From DATDOO01 sp035293245 (GTDB lineage Bacteria; Pseudomonadota; Gammaproteobacteria; Methylococcales; Methylococcaceae), in contig DATDOO010000202.1 of assembly GCA_035293245.1 (NCBI GenBank), forward strand, positions 1-5,212: a stretch of DNA of 5,212 bases. The letters run 5' to 3'. Made by a program: the position numbers and the translations under genes. Shown in pieces: positions 1-5,212 of this stretch (positions within the stretch are counted from its first letter, which is position 1; the number at the start of each line of letters is the position of its first letter). A model generated the notes under the pieces. The model saw only the letters and a list, made by a program, of their open reading frames with translations, was not told the DNA's origin and did not search any database.

Positions 1-61
1 CGTCGATAACCACCACCACGTGGTTGTTGGAATGCAGATCAATTCCGCAATAAAGTGCCAT
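1..61 (-). CDS. IS110-family transposase, N-terminal fragment (cut by window edge)
   Basis: The first 20 codons are visible, starting at the ATG complementary to 59-61 and running off the left edge. The peptide begins MALYCGIDLHSNNHVVVV. This matches the N-terminus of IS110-family recombinases (DEDD_Tnp_IS110), in which the Asp of the GID motif (D8 here) is the first acidic residue of the RuvC-like DEDD site. Members of the family excise and insert an IS through a circular intermediate, guided by a structured bridge RNA encoded in one non-coding end of the element. The start is supported by a strong GAGGAGG Shine-Dalgarno about 6 nt upstream. Only 77 bp separate the ATG from the stop codon of the next gene fragment, so the non-coding end on this side is short. 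Whether the protein is intact and which subgroup it belongs to cannot be judged here. Confidence 0.85.
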   Translation of the reverse strand, partial: MALYCGIDLHSNNHVVVVID

Positions 62-63
62 GA

Positions 64-121
64 CAGCCTCCTCGTTTCTCGATTCACCCAGGCCAGTGTT
101 ACCACCGGCCCGAGGAGGCTG
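64..121 (-). promoter_or_regulatory. Nested hairpin in transposase leader that covers the ribosome binding site
   Basis: On the minus-strand RNA, CAGCCTCCTCG (121 to 111) pairs perfectly over 11 bp with CGAGGAGGCTG (74 to 64), the segment that contains the Shine-Dalgarno. Directly inside it, GGCCGGUG (110-103) pairs with CACUGGCC (98-91) over 8 bp with one G-U pair, closed by a GUAA (GNRA) tetraloop at 102-99. Sixteen unpaired bases (90-75) bulge on the 3' side. The fold ends 2 nt before the start codon. Two nested stems with a GNRA loop are unlikely to arise by chance. Transcripts entering from outside the IS would probably have a masked ribosome binding site, as known for some other IS elements. 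A role as a recombinase-recognised end or part of a guide RNA is the alternative. Confidence 0.6.
67..73 (-). promoter_or_regulatory. Shine-Dalgarno of the IS110 transposase
   Basis: The minus strand reads GAGGAGG, followed by CTGTC and then ATG, which is near-ideal complementarity and spacing. It fixes the transposase start. All seven bases lie within the 3' arm of the 11-bp leader stem, so access depends on that stem opening. Confidence 0.75.
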
Positions 122-138
122 GCTAGAGGATTATCAGG

Positions 139-483
139 TTACTTTTCTCCGCCATCTTTCGGTTTCTTTGGCCGCCCCGGCGGTGCAATTTTGGCGCGTC
201 GGCCCACCATGGCCTCGATTTCATCCTGAAATTTGCTTGATCCAAGTACGCAGTCCTTGTTCAGATGTATTCGTATCGCTTCAAGATCATAAGACGCCAG
301 CGGTTGCTTGAACAGTTCGCGATAAGCCAACGCGCGCGTCTCGGGACTGGCAGCCAGTCGGCGATACTCCTCCGGCTCGGCTAACCAACCAATGACACTT
401 TCGCCGACATGGGGCCGGTAGCTGGACCAACGGTAACCCCCAGGATTGGCTACCATGCTGGCCCTAACAAGATTGAGCTCGTA
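139..483 (-). pseudogene. REP-associated tyrosine transposase (RAYT), 5'-truncated remnant
   Basis: In frame from 483 to the TAA at 139-141 there are 114 codons. They begin YELNLVRASMVANPGGYRWS, which matches the RAYT / Y1-transposase (IS200-like TnpA_REP) core motif Y-I-E-L-N-P-V-R-A-G-M-V followed by YRWSSY. Further on come the AYRELF block, an IR-x-x-LN-x-D-x-x-LG segment and a basic GRPKKPK tail, all usual for RAYT C-termini. Full RAYTs are roughly 200-250 residues and carry an HUH metal-binding motif in the N-terminal half. That half is absent, and no trace of it was found in 511-683. An internal ATG at 456 could start a 105-residue peptide, but it would lack the HUH site and be inactive as a nuclease. 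Homology stops exactly where the REP at 481-510 begins, so the gene was probably broken by REP insertion or recombination. Confidence 0.8.
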
Positions 484-510
484 GGCTGGGTTGAGTCGGC
501 GAAACCCAGC
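481..510 (+). repeat. REP palindrome 1 (GTAG-headed)
   Basis: The unit starts with GTAG, followed by an 8-bp perfect inverted repeat, GCTGGGTT (485-492) and AACCCAGC (503-510), around a 10-nt loop. A GTAG tetranucleotide immediately 5' of the palindrome is the hallmark by which RAYT nucleases recognise REPs in enterobacteria. The unit resembles REP 2 at 2668-2702 (GTAGG, then C or T, then TGGGTT). It abuts the RAYT remnant, whose reading frame runs into it. Confidence 0.7.
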
Positions 511-683
511 AATTGGGAGCTAGAACATACCGGGTTTCCGCTGTTGCTCCATCCCAGCGCTGAATCTACTCCAGACGCAAAAAACTGCGCCGCTTTTGGA
601 CGTCGGCTTGGGCAGAACAGGGTCACCTCCAACATTCCAGCATATCTTTCTACACCGGCACCGCCCGGAGTCGCCGGTCTCCC
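511..683. other. Intergenic stretch between tgpA and the RAYT remnant
   Basis: No convincing gene was recognised on either strand. A weak inverted repeat lies just downstream of the tgpA stop, ACCGGC (654-659) with GCCGGT (673-678). It is not followed by a T-run in the minus-strand direction, so it is not called a terminator. No recognisable N-terminal RAYT sequence is present. Confidence 0.5.
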
Positions 684-2735
684 TCAATGCGCCGGCAATC
701 CTTCGATCCGTTGCCGCAATCCGCCCAGGAGCCGCGCGTCCATCCCTTCCGCGCCATAGCGCGCTCGTGAATACAGGGCGGCGACCGCCTGGGCGCTCGC
801 GGCCAGCTCGGGGCGTTCCGCGGCGACGCGCGCGGCGAAGTCCAGCGGCCCTTCCGATGCGCGGCGGGACAGGCCCAGCCTTTCGAGCTTGCGGCAGTAA
901 AGCCGATAGAGCCGCAGGGCGGGGTCGGCGGGCGGTTCCCGCCGGCGTAGCAGGAACACGCTCAGCAACACGCCGATGGCGGTGACGCCCGCGGCCAGCC
1001 ACAGCCCCAGCCTGCGCCAGTCGGCGAGTCCCAGCCATTCGAGCAGCCTGTTCTGGCTGTCCGTGGTGTAACCCAATACCCAGCGCTGCCAGGCGTGATC
1101 GACGCTCGCCCAACCGTTGCGGACGCTTTTCCATAGGTCGCGGTAGCGCCATACGGCGGCGGCCAGTTCGGCCGCGGGCCGGGCGAAGGCGATTTCCCGA
1201 CCGGCGAACTGGCTGTCCAGGTCCAGGCCGCGCTCGACGCGTTCCGGGGCGACGGCGGCGGTGGGATCGACGCGCGTCCAGCCTTTACCGTCCAGCCAGA
1301 CTTCCGCCCAGGCGTGGGCATCGGCCTGCTTGACTTCCATGAAGCGTCCGACCGGGTTCCAGTGGCCGCCCAGGTAGCCGGTGACGATGCGCGCCGGGAT
1401 GCCGGCGATGCGCATGAGCATGACGAAAGCCGTGGCGTAGTGCTCGCAGAAGCCGCGCCGCGTCTCGAAAAGAAACTGCTCCACCGGATGGCCGCCCAAG
1501 GGCGGCGGGTTGAGGGTGTAGACGAAGGGTTCGTCGTGGAAGTGTTTCAGCGAGCGATCGACGATTTCCGCGTCGCTGCGCGCATCCAGCAGCCAGGATT
1601 CGACCAGTTTCTTGATCTCCGGGCCGGGACGCCCCGGCAGTTGCAGGCCCAAGCGCTGTTCTTCCGTACCGATGGGGCCGGTGTGGTAGCTCGGGTAGGA
1701 CGTCACTGCGTACAGCTTGCGCGCCGTGACCTGATCGCGGGCGAGGAGATGCAGGTCGGGGGTCTGGACGGTGTCGGCGGGAAAGCGGGCGGGCAGATCC
1801 AGCGCCAGCAGCCATTTCTGCTGGTGGGGTTCGAGAATGACCGTGTAGTTCACTGCCGCGCCGGTGAACGCAACCTCGGCAGTCTTGGCGCCGGCTGGAT
1901 ACTGCGGCAGCGTCCAGCGCAATCCGTCGGTTTGCCAGAACACCGGGCCGCGCCAGTAAAGTTGCTGGGGCGGCGGTGGCTCGCCCTCGAAATTCACGCG
2001 AAAGGCGGTTTCGTCCACCAGGCTCAGGCGGCTGAAGGCGCCCGGTTCCAGGGTGTCGCTCAATCCCGTCCTGCCGCGTTTTTCCTCGTCGGGCAGCGAC
2101 CACAAGGGACCGGGAATGCGCGGAAACAACAGAAACATGAGCACCATGAGCGGCAAGGATTGCAGCATCAGCGCGCCGGCCCATCGCAAGCGCTGCCGCG
2201 CCGGCAGGCTTTCCTCACGGCTGTTGAGGCCCAGCAGCACGCCGGTCAAAAGCAGCACGACGACCAGGAGATACGCCGCCATGGGAATGGACTGGGAGAA
2301 CAGGAACTGGGTGATGGCCACCAGGTAGGACAGGAATACCGACAGGTACACGTCGCGCGCGGTTTTCAGCTCCATCAGCTTCAGCGACAGGCCGACCACG
2401 AACAGGCTGGTGCCTGCAGTTCGCCCGAGCACGCCGTGCGAATAAGCCAGCGCCAGAGCCGCACCGCCGACGGTGAGCAGGAGCAGCGGCCCGCGCGTGG
2501 GCAGTAGATGGGGTTGACGCAGGGCGAGTTCGCGCCACGCCAGCAGGGCGGTAAAGAACGCCAGCACCGGCCAGGGCAGGTTGTTCCAGTGGGGCAGCAC
2601 CGCCAGCAGCAGCGCGGCCAGCAGCCAGCGGAACAAGGTCGGGGTGAGGATTTGCTCGTAGGTTGTTGTAGGTTGGGTTAGGCGTCCTCGCCGTAACCCA
2701 ACGAACAGCGTTGGAATCTCGGGTTTGCTGTTCAT
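684..2735 (-). CDS. tgpA: TgpA-like membrane transglutaminase (DUF3488 / transglutaminase core / DUF4129)
   Basis: A 683-residue inner-membrane protein. Residues about 33-205 are strongly hydrophobic with several membrane segments (DUF3488/TgpA N-terminal domain). A soluble, presumably periplasmic region follows and holds a transglutaminase-like core with a complete Cys-His-Asp triad: C430 in RRGFCEHYA, H474 in DAHAWAEVW and D490 in RVDPTAAV. One further membrane segment lies at about 575-596, followed by a DUF4129 tail (LRLYRLYCRKLERLG to the end). The family is typified by Pseudomonas aeruginosa TgpA, which is reported to be important for viability; its substrate is not established. The start chosen is the ATG at 2735, which overlaps the DUF58 stop as ATGA. 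No Shine-Dalgarno is seen (TTTTCCCC precedes it), so translation is probably coupled. The frame stays open to 2924, but that extension only shadows the DUF58 gene. Residues 12-26 are encoded by a REP element, which is unusual. Confidence 0.93.
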   Translation of the reverse strand: MNSKPEIPTLFVGLRRGRLTQPTTTYEQILTPTLFRWLLAALLLAVLPHWNNLPWPVLAFFTALLAWRELALRQPHLLPTRGPLLLLTVGGAALALAYSHGVLGRTAGTSLFVVGLSLKLMELKTARDVYLSVFLSYLVAITQFLFSQSIPMAAYLLVVVLLLTGVLLGLNSREESLPARQRLRWAGALMLQSLPLMVLMFLLFPRIPGPLWSLPDEEKRGRTGLSDTLEPGAFSRLSLVDETAFRVNFEGEPPPPQQLYWRGPVFWQTDGLRWTLPQYPAGAKTAEVAFTGAAVNYTVILEPHQQKWLLALDLPARFPADTVQTPDLHLLARDQVTARKLYAVTSYPSYHTGPIGTEEQRLGLQLPGRPGPEIKKLVESWLLDARSDAEIVDRSLKHFHDEPFVYTLNPPPLGGHPVEQFLFETRRGFCEHYATAFVMLMRIAGIPARIVTGYLGGHWNPVGRFMEVKQADAHAWAEVWLDGKGWTRVDPTAAVAPERVERGLDLDSQFAGREIAFARPAAELAAAVWRYRDLWKSVRNGWASVDHAWQRWVLGYTTDSQNRLLEWLGLADWRRLGLWLAAGVTAIGVLLSVFLLRRREPPADPALRLYRLYCRKLERLGLSRRASEGPLDFAARVAAERPELAASAQAVAALYSRARYGAEGMDARLLGGLRQRIEGLPAH
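2658..2702 (+). repeat. REP palindrome 2, inside the tgpA coding region, with duplicated head
   Basis: GTAG at 2668-2671 is followed by a 9-bp perfect inverted repeat, GTTGGGTTA (2672-2680) and TAACCCAAC (2694-2702). The stem continues inwards as GGCG (2681-2684) with CGCC (2689-2692) around a TCCT loop, with G2693 bulged. This gives a near-perfect 13-bp hairpin. The head GTAGGTTG also occurs 10 nt earlier (2658-2665), a partial tandem copy. On the minus strand the 45 bp encode tgpA residues 12-26, VGLRRGRLTQPTTTY, with no stop. Sequence and orientation resemble REP 1 at 481-510. Confidence 0.8.
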
Positions 2736-3739
2736 GGGGAAAACAGCGCCAGGGCAGAGAGGCAGGCGTGCAAATGCACTTCCCCCGCATCCGGTGCCAG
2801 GGTCGTGCCCGGCAGGCGCAGGCCGTAGCGGCGGCCGGCGCGCTCGGCGTCCAGCAGCCAGCGGCACAGCACGGAGAGCTTGTCTTCCACCCCGCCGGCG
2901 GGCGCTTCGGCGTAATCCAGCCACAAATCGCGCGCGGCCTGTGCGGCGTACACGCGGGTGTGCAGACCCTGGCCCTTGGCATAGCCTTTCCAGTGGATGT
3001 GGCGCGGCGAATCGCCGAACTGGTAGTCGCGCAGGCCGGCGAAATCGTCGCCCCGCCCCAGAGGCCGGCTGTCGCCTTCCTCGCCGCGGCCCGATTCCGG
3101 CAGCGGCAAGGGTGCGTCCAGCGGTTTGGGATAAACCAGCACCGTGACCGGCAGGTTGAGCGGCGCCCAGGCGCGGAACAGGCCCAGTGGGAAGGTCGTG
3201 GCCAGGGTTACGGTGTCCAGCGCCAGCCAGCCGCGCCGCAGGGCCGGGCAGGGAATGGGGACGTGGCGCGCTTCGGCATCGGTCAAATCCAGCGTGGCGA
3301 CGATCTGCTTGCGGCAGGAAACTTCGATGCGGAAGCGGCGCCGGCCATCGGCGTTGTCGAGCACGATTTCCGGCAGGGCCGTCTCGCCGGCGAACACGGG
3401 TTGGGCGTGGCCGGCGTGCACGCTCAGTCCGGAGAGGTTGCGGAACGCATGCAGAATGGAGGTCATGGCCATGCTGCCGAGCAGGAAAGCGAGGGCAAAC
3501 CCTAAGTTGATGTTGTAGTTGGTGGAAATCAGCAGTTGCAAGACTAGCAGCAGGGCGAAGCCCAACCCGCGCCGGGTGGGCAGGATGAACACCCGGCGGT
3601 GGCCGAGAACCAGGACGGCCGGTCCGGCTTTTTCGCCGCGCAGGAAGCGGCGGGGATCGAAGCGCTCCCGCCAGGTTAATCCGACAGCCGCATCGCGGAC
3701 GCCTTGATCTCCCTCCTCCTTGATGAAAGGCCGACGCAT
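2732..3739 (-). CDS. DUF58 family membrane protein
   Basis: A 335-residue protein. A basic N-terminal stretch (residues 22-50, ending near HRRVFILPTRRG) leads into two adjacent membrane segments at about 58-75 and 79-97. A soluble domain follows, with the DUF58 signature DFAGLRDYQFGDSPRHIHWK at about 232-251. DUF58 proteins are almost always encoded beside MoxR ATPases and, in this arrangement, a transglutaminase. Their biochemical role is unknown, though a scaffold or substrate role for the MoxR chaperone is often proposed. The start is the ATG at 3739 (MRRPFIKEEG), preceded by a modest GGGTGAT. The frame is open upstream to an ATG at 3877, but those 46 extra codons mostly translate a GC-rich repeat (KKGGRGDF and PPPPPFGKGG), so the longer form is rejected. 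The stop overlaps the tgpA start. The exact N-terminus is uncertain because family similarity only becomes clear from about residue 22. Confidence 0.88.
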   Translation of the reverse strand: MRRPFIKEEGDQGVRDAAVGLTWRERFDPRRFLRGEKAGPAVLVLGHRRVFILPTRRGLGFALLLVLQLLISTNYNINLGFALAFLLGSMAMTSILHAFRNLSGLSVHAGHAQPVFAGETALPEIVLDNADGRRRFRIEVSCRKQIVATLDLTDAEARHVPIPCPALRRGWLALDTVTLATTFPLGLFRAWAPLNLPVTVLVYPKPLDAPLPLPESGRGEEGDSRPLGRGDDFAGLRDYQFGDSPRHIHWKGYAKGQGLHTRVYAAQAARDLWLDYAEAPAGGVEDKLSVLCRWLLDAERAGRRYGLRLPGTTLAPDAGEVHLHACLSALALFSP

Positions 3740-3775
3740 ATCACCCGCGCCGAACGATGGCGCCCCCGAATCGCT

Positions 3776-3872
3776 CCCCCCTTTCCCAAAGGGGGGCGGG
3801 GGGGGATTTCCAGACGTTGCCGTAAAGGTTTGTTCGGAAAAATCCCCCCTGCCCCCCTTTTTCAAAGGGGGG
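3776..3872. repeat. MITE-like double-hairpin repeat between moxR and the DUF58 gene
   Basis: Two boxes of the form CCCCCCTTT-N3-AAAGGGGGG lie at 3776-3796 and 3852-3872. Each can form a 9-bp hairpin with a 3-nt loop. The inner flanks are also inverted: a G-run ending in GGGGATTTCC (about 3799-3811) mirrors GGAAAAATCCCC (about 3837-3848). The whole 97 bp is therefore an imperfect inverted repeat around a core of about 25 bp. The type is common in many bacterial genomes and yields translated motifs such as PPFxKGGxGG. No flanking target duplication is apparent. In the operon transcript it would form a very stable structure between moxR and the DUF58 gene. There is no adjacent U-run, so it is not a classical terminator. 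Confidence 0.8.
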
Positions 3873-3935
3873 AACATGGTTCACGCTCGCTAGATAAGGG
3901 TGGTTCCTGGGCCCGGCCGAGGGGAGGTGCGTGTT

Positions 3936-4844
3936 TCACGGAATCGCCACCTTCTCCAGCAAAGGCTGCTCCGGCCGCGCCGCTTGGCTGGAAGCGCGCA
4001 GTTTCAGCCGGTGGCCGGCCACCGGGCCGAGCACGGCCTGCACGTCCTCGGGGAGGACGCCCTGGCGCTTTTCCAGGTAGGCCCAGGCGCGAGCGGCGTT
4101 GAGCAGCGCCACCCCGGCGCGGGGCGAGAGGCCGAATTCGTATTCCTCGCCGTGGCGCGAATAGTCGATCAGGGCTTGCAGGTAGTCGAGCAGGGCGGGG
4201 GAAACATGCACCGCGCGGGCTTCCTTCTGCGCGGCCAGCAAGTCTTCCGGCGTCATGGCGGGCGGCAGGGTTTCCAGGAGAGCGCGGCGGTCGGTTCCGC
4301 CCAGCAACTCGCGCTCGGCCTTGCGATCCGGGTAGCCGAGTTCGATGCACATTAGGAAACGATCGAGCTGCGATTCCGGCAGGGGGAAGGTGCCGATCTG
4401 GTGCAGGGGATTCTGGGTAGCGATGACGAAAAAAGGCTGCGGCAGGGGGTAGGTCTGGCCTTCCACCGTGACCTGGGTTTCCTCCATGGCTTCCAGGAGG
4501 GCGCTTTGCGCCTTGGGGCTGGCGCGGTTGATCTCGTCGGCCAGGATCACCTGATGGAAGATCGGCCCCGCATGGAAGCGGAACGCTTGCGCCTGGGCGT
4601 CGAAAATTGCCGAGCCCAGCACGTCGGCGGGCAAGAGGTCGCTGGTGAACTGCACCCGCTGGTACTTCAGGCCGAGCAAATGGGCCAGGGTGTGCGCCAG
4701 CGTGGTCTTGCCCACGCCGGGAATGTCCTGAATGAGCAGATGCCCTCGCGCCAGCAGGCAACAGAGGGCGAGGCGAATCTGCCGCGGCTTGCCGAGGATG
4801 ATCTGGCCGGCGGTGGCGACGAGTTGGTCCAGGCTGGAAGTCAT
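3936..4844 (-). CDS. moxR: MoxR-family AAA+ ATPase
   Basis: A 302-residue protein, the usual length for stand-alone MoxR ATPases. Visible motifs are Walker A (IPGVGKTT, 41-48, with K46 and T47), Walker B (VILADEINRA, 99-108, with D103 and E104), sensor 1 (ATQNP, N145), LDRF at 160-163, and sensor 2 (GLSPRA, R242) opening the C-terminal lid domain. MoxR proteins are cytoplasmic AAA+ chaperone-like ATPases thought to mature or activate partner proteins, often encoded by the adjacent DUF58 and VWA-type genes. It is the first gene of the operon, and its stop lies 196 bp before the DUF58 start, a gap filled largely by a repeat element. The ATG at 4844 has no clear Shine-Dalgarno (GGACTCCCCT precedes it), but the N-terminus fits the family and no better start is visible. 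Domain integrity looks complete. Confidence 0.95.
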   Translation of the reverse strand: MTSSLDQLVATAGQIILGKPRQIRLALCCLLARGHLLIQDIPGVGKTTLAHTLAHLLGLKYQRVQFTSDLLPADVLGSAIFDAQAQAFRFHAGPIFHQVILADEINRASPKAQSALLEAMEETQVTVEGQTYPLPQPFFVIATQNPLHQIGTFPLPESQLDRFLMCIELGYPDRKAERELLGGTDRRALLETLPPAMTPEDLLAAQKEARAVHVSPALLDYLQALIDYSRHGEEYEFGLSPRAGVALLNAARAWAYLEKRQGVLPEDVQAVLGPVAGHRLKLRASSQAARPEQPLLEKVAIP

Positions 4845-4870
4845 AGGGGAGTCCGGGTGAGGGGCTGGCT

Positions 4871-4900
4871 ATCTTATGGTAAGCTCACTTTTCCTTTCAA
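4871..4900 (-). promoter_or_regulatory. Candidate sigma-70 promoter for the moxR operon
   Basis: On the minus strand, TTGAAA (4900-4895) and TAAGAT (4876-4871) are separated by 18 bp. They match the -35 consensus at 5 of 6 positions and the -10 consensus at 4 of 6. Transcription would start near 4864, leaving a leader of about 20 nt before the moxR ATG, which fits the short gap. No other pair in this 98-bp gap was as good. Its strength and use are inferred from sequence only. Confidence 0.4.
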
Positions 4901-4901
4901 A

Positions 4902-4922
4902 CCGGAAAGATACGGTTTCCGG
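4902..4922. promoter_or_regulatory. Palindrome in the moxR-mnmG divergent gap
   Basis: A perfect 7-bp inverted repeat, CCGGAAA (4902-4908) and TTTCCGG (4916-4922), flanks the spacer GATACGG. An alternative register pairs AAACCG (4899-4904) with CGGTTT (4913-4918). It lies just upstream of the candidate moxR -35 and 20 bp before the mnmG ATG. It could be a regulator binding site for one or both genes or a small hairpin in the mnmG leader. No known operator was recognised. Confidence 0.4.
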
Positions 4923-4942
4923 CGGTCTCTTGCCGACTCACC

Positions 4943-5212
4943 ATGCACTACCCTGACCCATTCGACGTGATCGTCGTCGGCGGCGGCCACGCGGGCGCCG
5001 AAGCGGCGCTGGCCGCGGCGCGCACGGGCGCTTCCACCCTGCTGTTGACCCAGAATATCGAAACCCTGGGGCAGATGAGTTGCAACCCGGCCATCGGCGG
5101 CATCGGCAAGGGCCATCTGGTCAAGGAGATCGACGCCCTGGGCGGCCTCATGGCCAAGGCGGCGGACGCGGCGGGTATCCAGTTCCGCGTGCTCAACGCC
5201 AGCAAGGGGCCG
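4943..5212 (+). CDS. mnmG: tRNA uridine-5-carboxymethylaminomethyl modification enzyme MnmG (GidA), N-terminal part
   Basis: Ninety codons from the ATG at 4943 run to the window edge; the full protein is normally about 620-630 residues. The N-terminus MHYPDPFDVIVVGGGHAGAE carries the Rossmann dinucleotide-binding motif (GGGHAGAE, 13-20) for FAD. It is followed by the highly conserved MnmG block TLGQMSCNPAIGGIGKGHLV (41-60) and the segment KEIDALGGLMAKAADAAGIQ (61-80). MnmG works in the cytoplasm as a complex with MnmE, adding the carboxymethylaminomethyl group at C5 of wobble uridine 34 in certain tRNAs, using FAD and a methylene-tetrahydrofolate carbon. It is divergent from the moxR operon and functionally unrelated to it as far as is known. 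The start matches the family's usual position, although no good Shine-Dalgarno precedes it. Confidence 0.97.
   Translation, partial: MHYPDPFDVIVVGGGHAGAEAALAAARTGASTLLLTQNIETLGQMSCNPAIGGIGKGHLVKEIDALGGLMAKAADAAGIQFRVLNASKGP

Noticed and set aside
20..311. Two short plus-strand ORFs over the IS110 start and the RAYT tail
   Set aside because: They are antisense to recognisable transposase sequences and have no homology or start signals of their own.
450..635. 61-codon minus-strand ORF upstream of the RAYT remnant
   Set aside because: Part of it translates the REP (GFADSTQPT), its frame differs from the RAYT frame, and no family was recognised.
654..678. Possible rho-independent terminator after tgpA
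   Set aside because: The stem is only 6 bp with a 13-nt loop, and no T-run follows on the minus strand.
1314..2507. 397-codon open frame on the plus strand
   Set aside because: It lies opposite tgpA and is a GC-bias shadow. Its translation is low in complexity and rich in Q, R and H, with no family motif, whereas the minus strand has a full catalytic triad and membrane domains.
2736..2924. N-terminal extension of tgpA to an ATG at 2924
   Set aside because: The 63 extra codons translate the end of the DUF58 gene in another frame, and the ATGA overlap at 2732-2735 gives a natural start.
2711..3505. 264-codon open frame on the plus strand opposite the DUF58 gene
   Set aside because: It is antisense to a recognisable DUF58 domain and has no motif or credible start context.
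3776..3872. CRISPR-like or tandem repeat array
   Set aside because: There are only two copies, inverted relative to each other with no spacer periodicity, so it is a palindromic mobile repeat.
3862..4761. 299-codon minus-strand frame overlapping moxR
   Set aside because: It is the alternate frame of moxR. It is dominated by R, P, G and A and lacks the Walker motifs found in the true frame.

Overview
The window is GC-rich bacterial DNA. Its best taxonomic marker is the first 90 codons of mnmG (gidA), whose sequence looks gammaproteobacterial. The REP repeats that start GTAGG(C/T)TGGGTT are of a type I associate with methanotrophs and sulfur oxidisers, but a genus cannot be named from this window.

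Layout, left to right. Positions 1-61 hold the first 20 codons of an IS110-family (DEDD) transposase on the minus strand. Its short leader (64-121) can fold into a nested hairpin that buries the ribosome binding site. Positions 139-483 are the C-terminal half of a REP-associated tyrosine transposase (RAYT). It has lost its 5' half, and its homology stops exactly at a REP palindrome (481-510). Nothing was recognised in 511-683. Positions 684-4844 (minus strand) form a three-gene operon transcribed in the order moxR, DUF58 gene, tgpA. A promoter candidate lies in the 98-bp gap between moxR and the divergent mnmG, which begins at 4943 and runs off the window.

The operon encodes a MoxR AAA+ ATPase, a membrane-anchored DUF58 protein and a TgpA-like membrane transglutaminase. 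This is a compact form of a widespread cell-envelope module. The DUF58 and tgpA genes share an ATGA stop/start overlap, so their translation is probably coupled.

The unusual feature is how repeats have entered the operon. A second REP (2658-2702) lies inside the tgpA reading frame and encodes about 15 residues of its N-terminal tail. A GC-rich double-hairpin repeat (3776-3872) sits between moxR and the DUF58 gene and is open in the DUF58 frame, which creates a spurious longer ORF. I found no clearly new multi-gene system. The strongest leads are the REP/RAYT junction, the REP translated as protein, and the structured IS110 leader.
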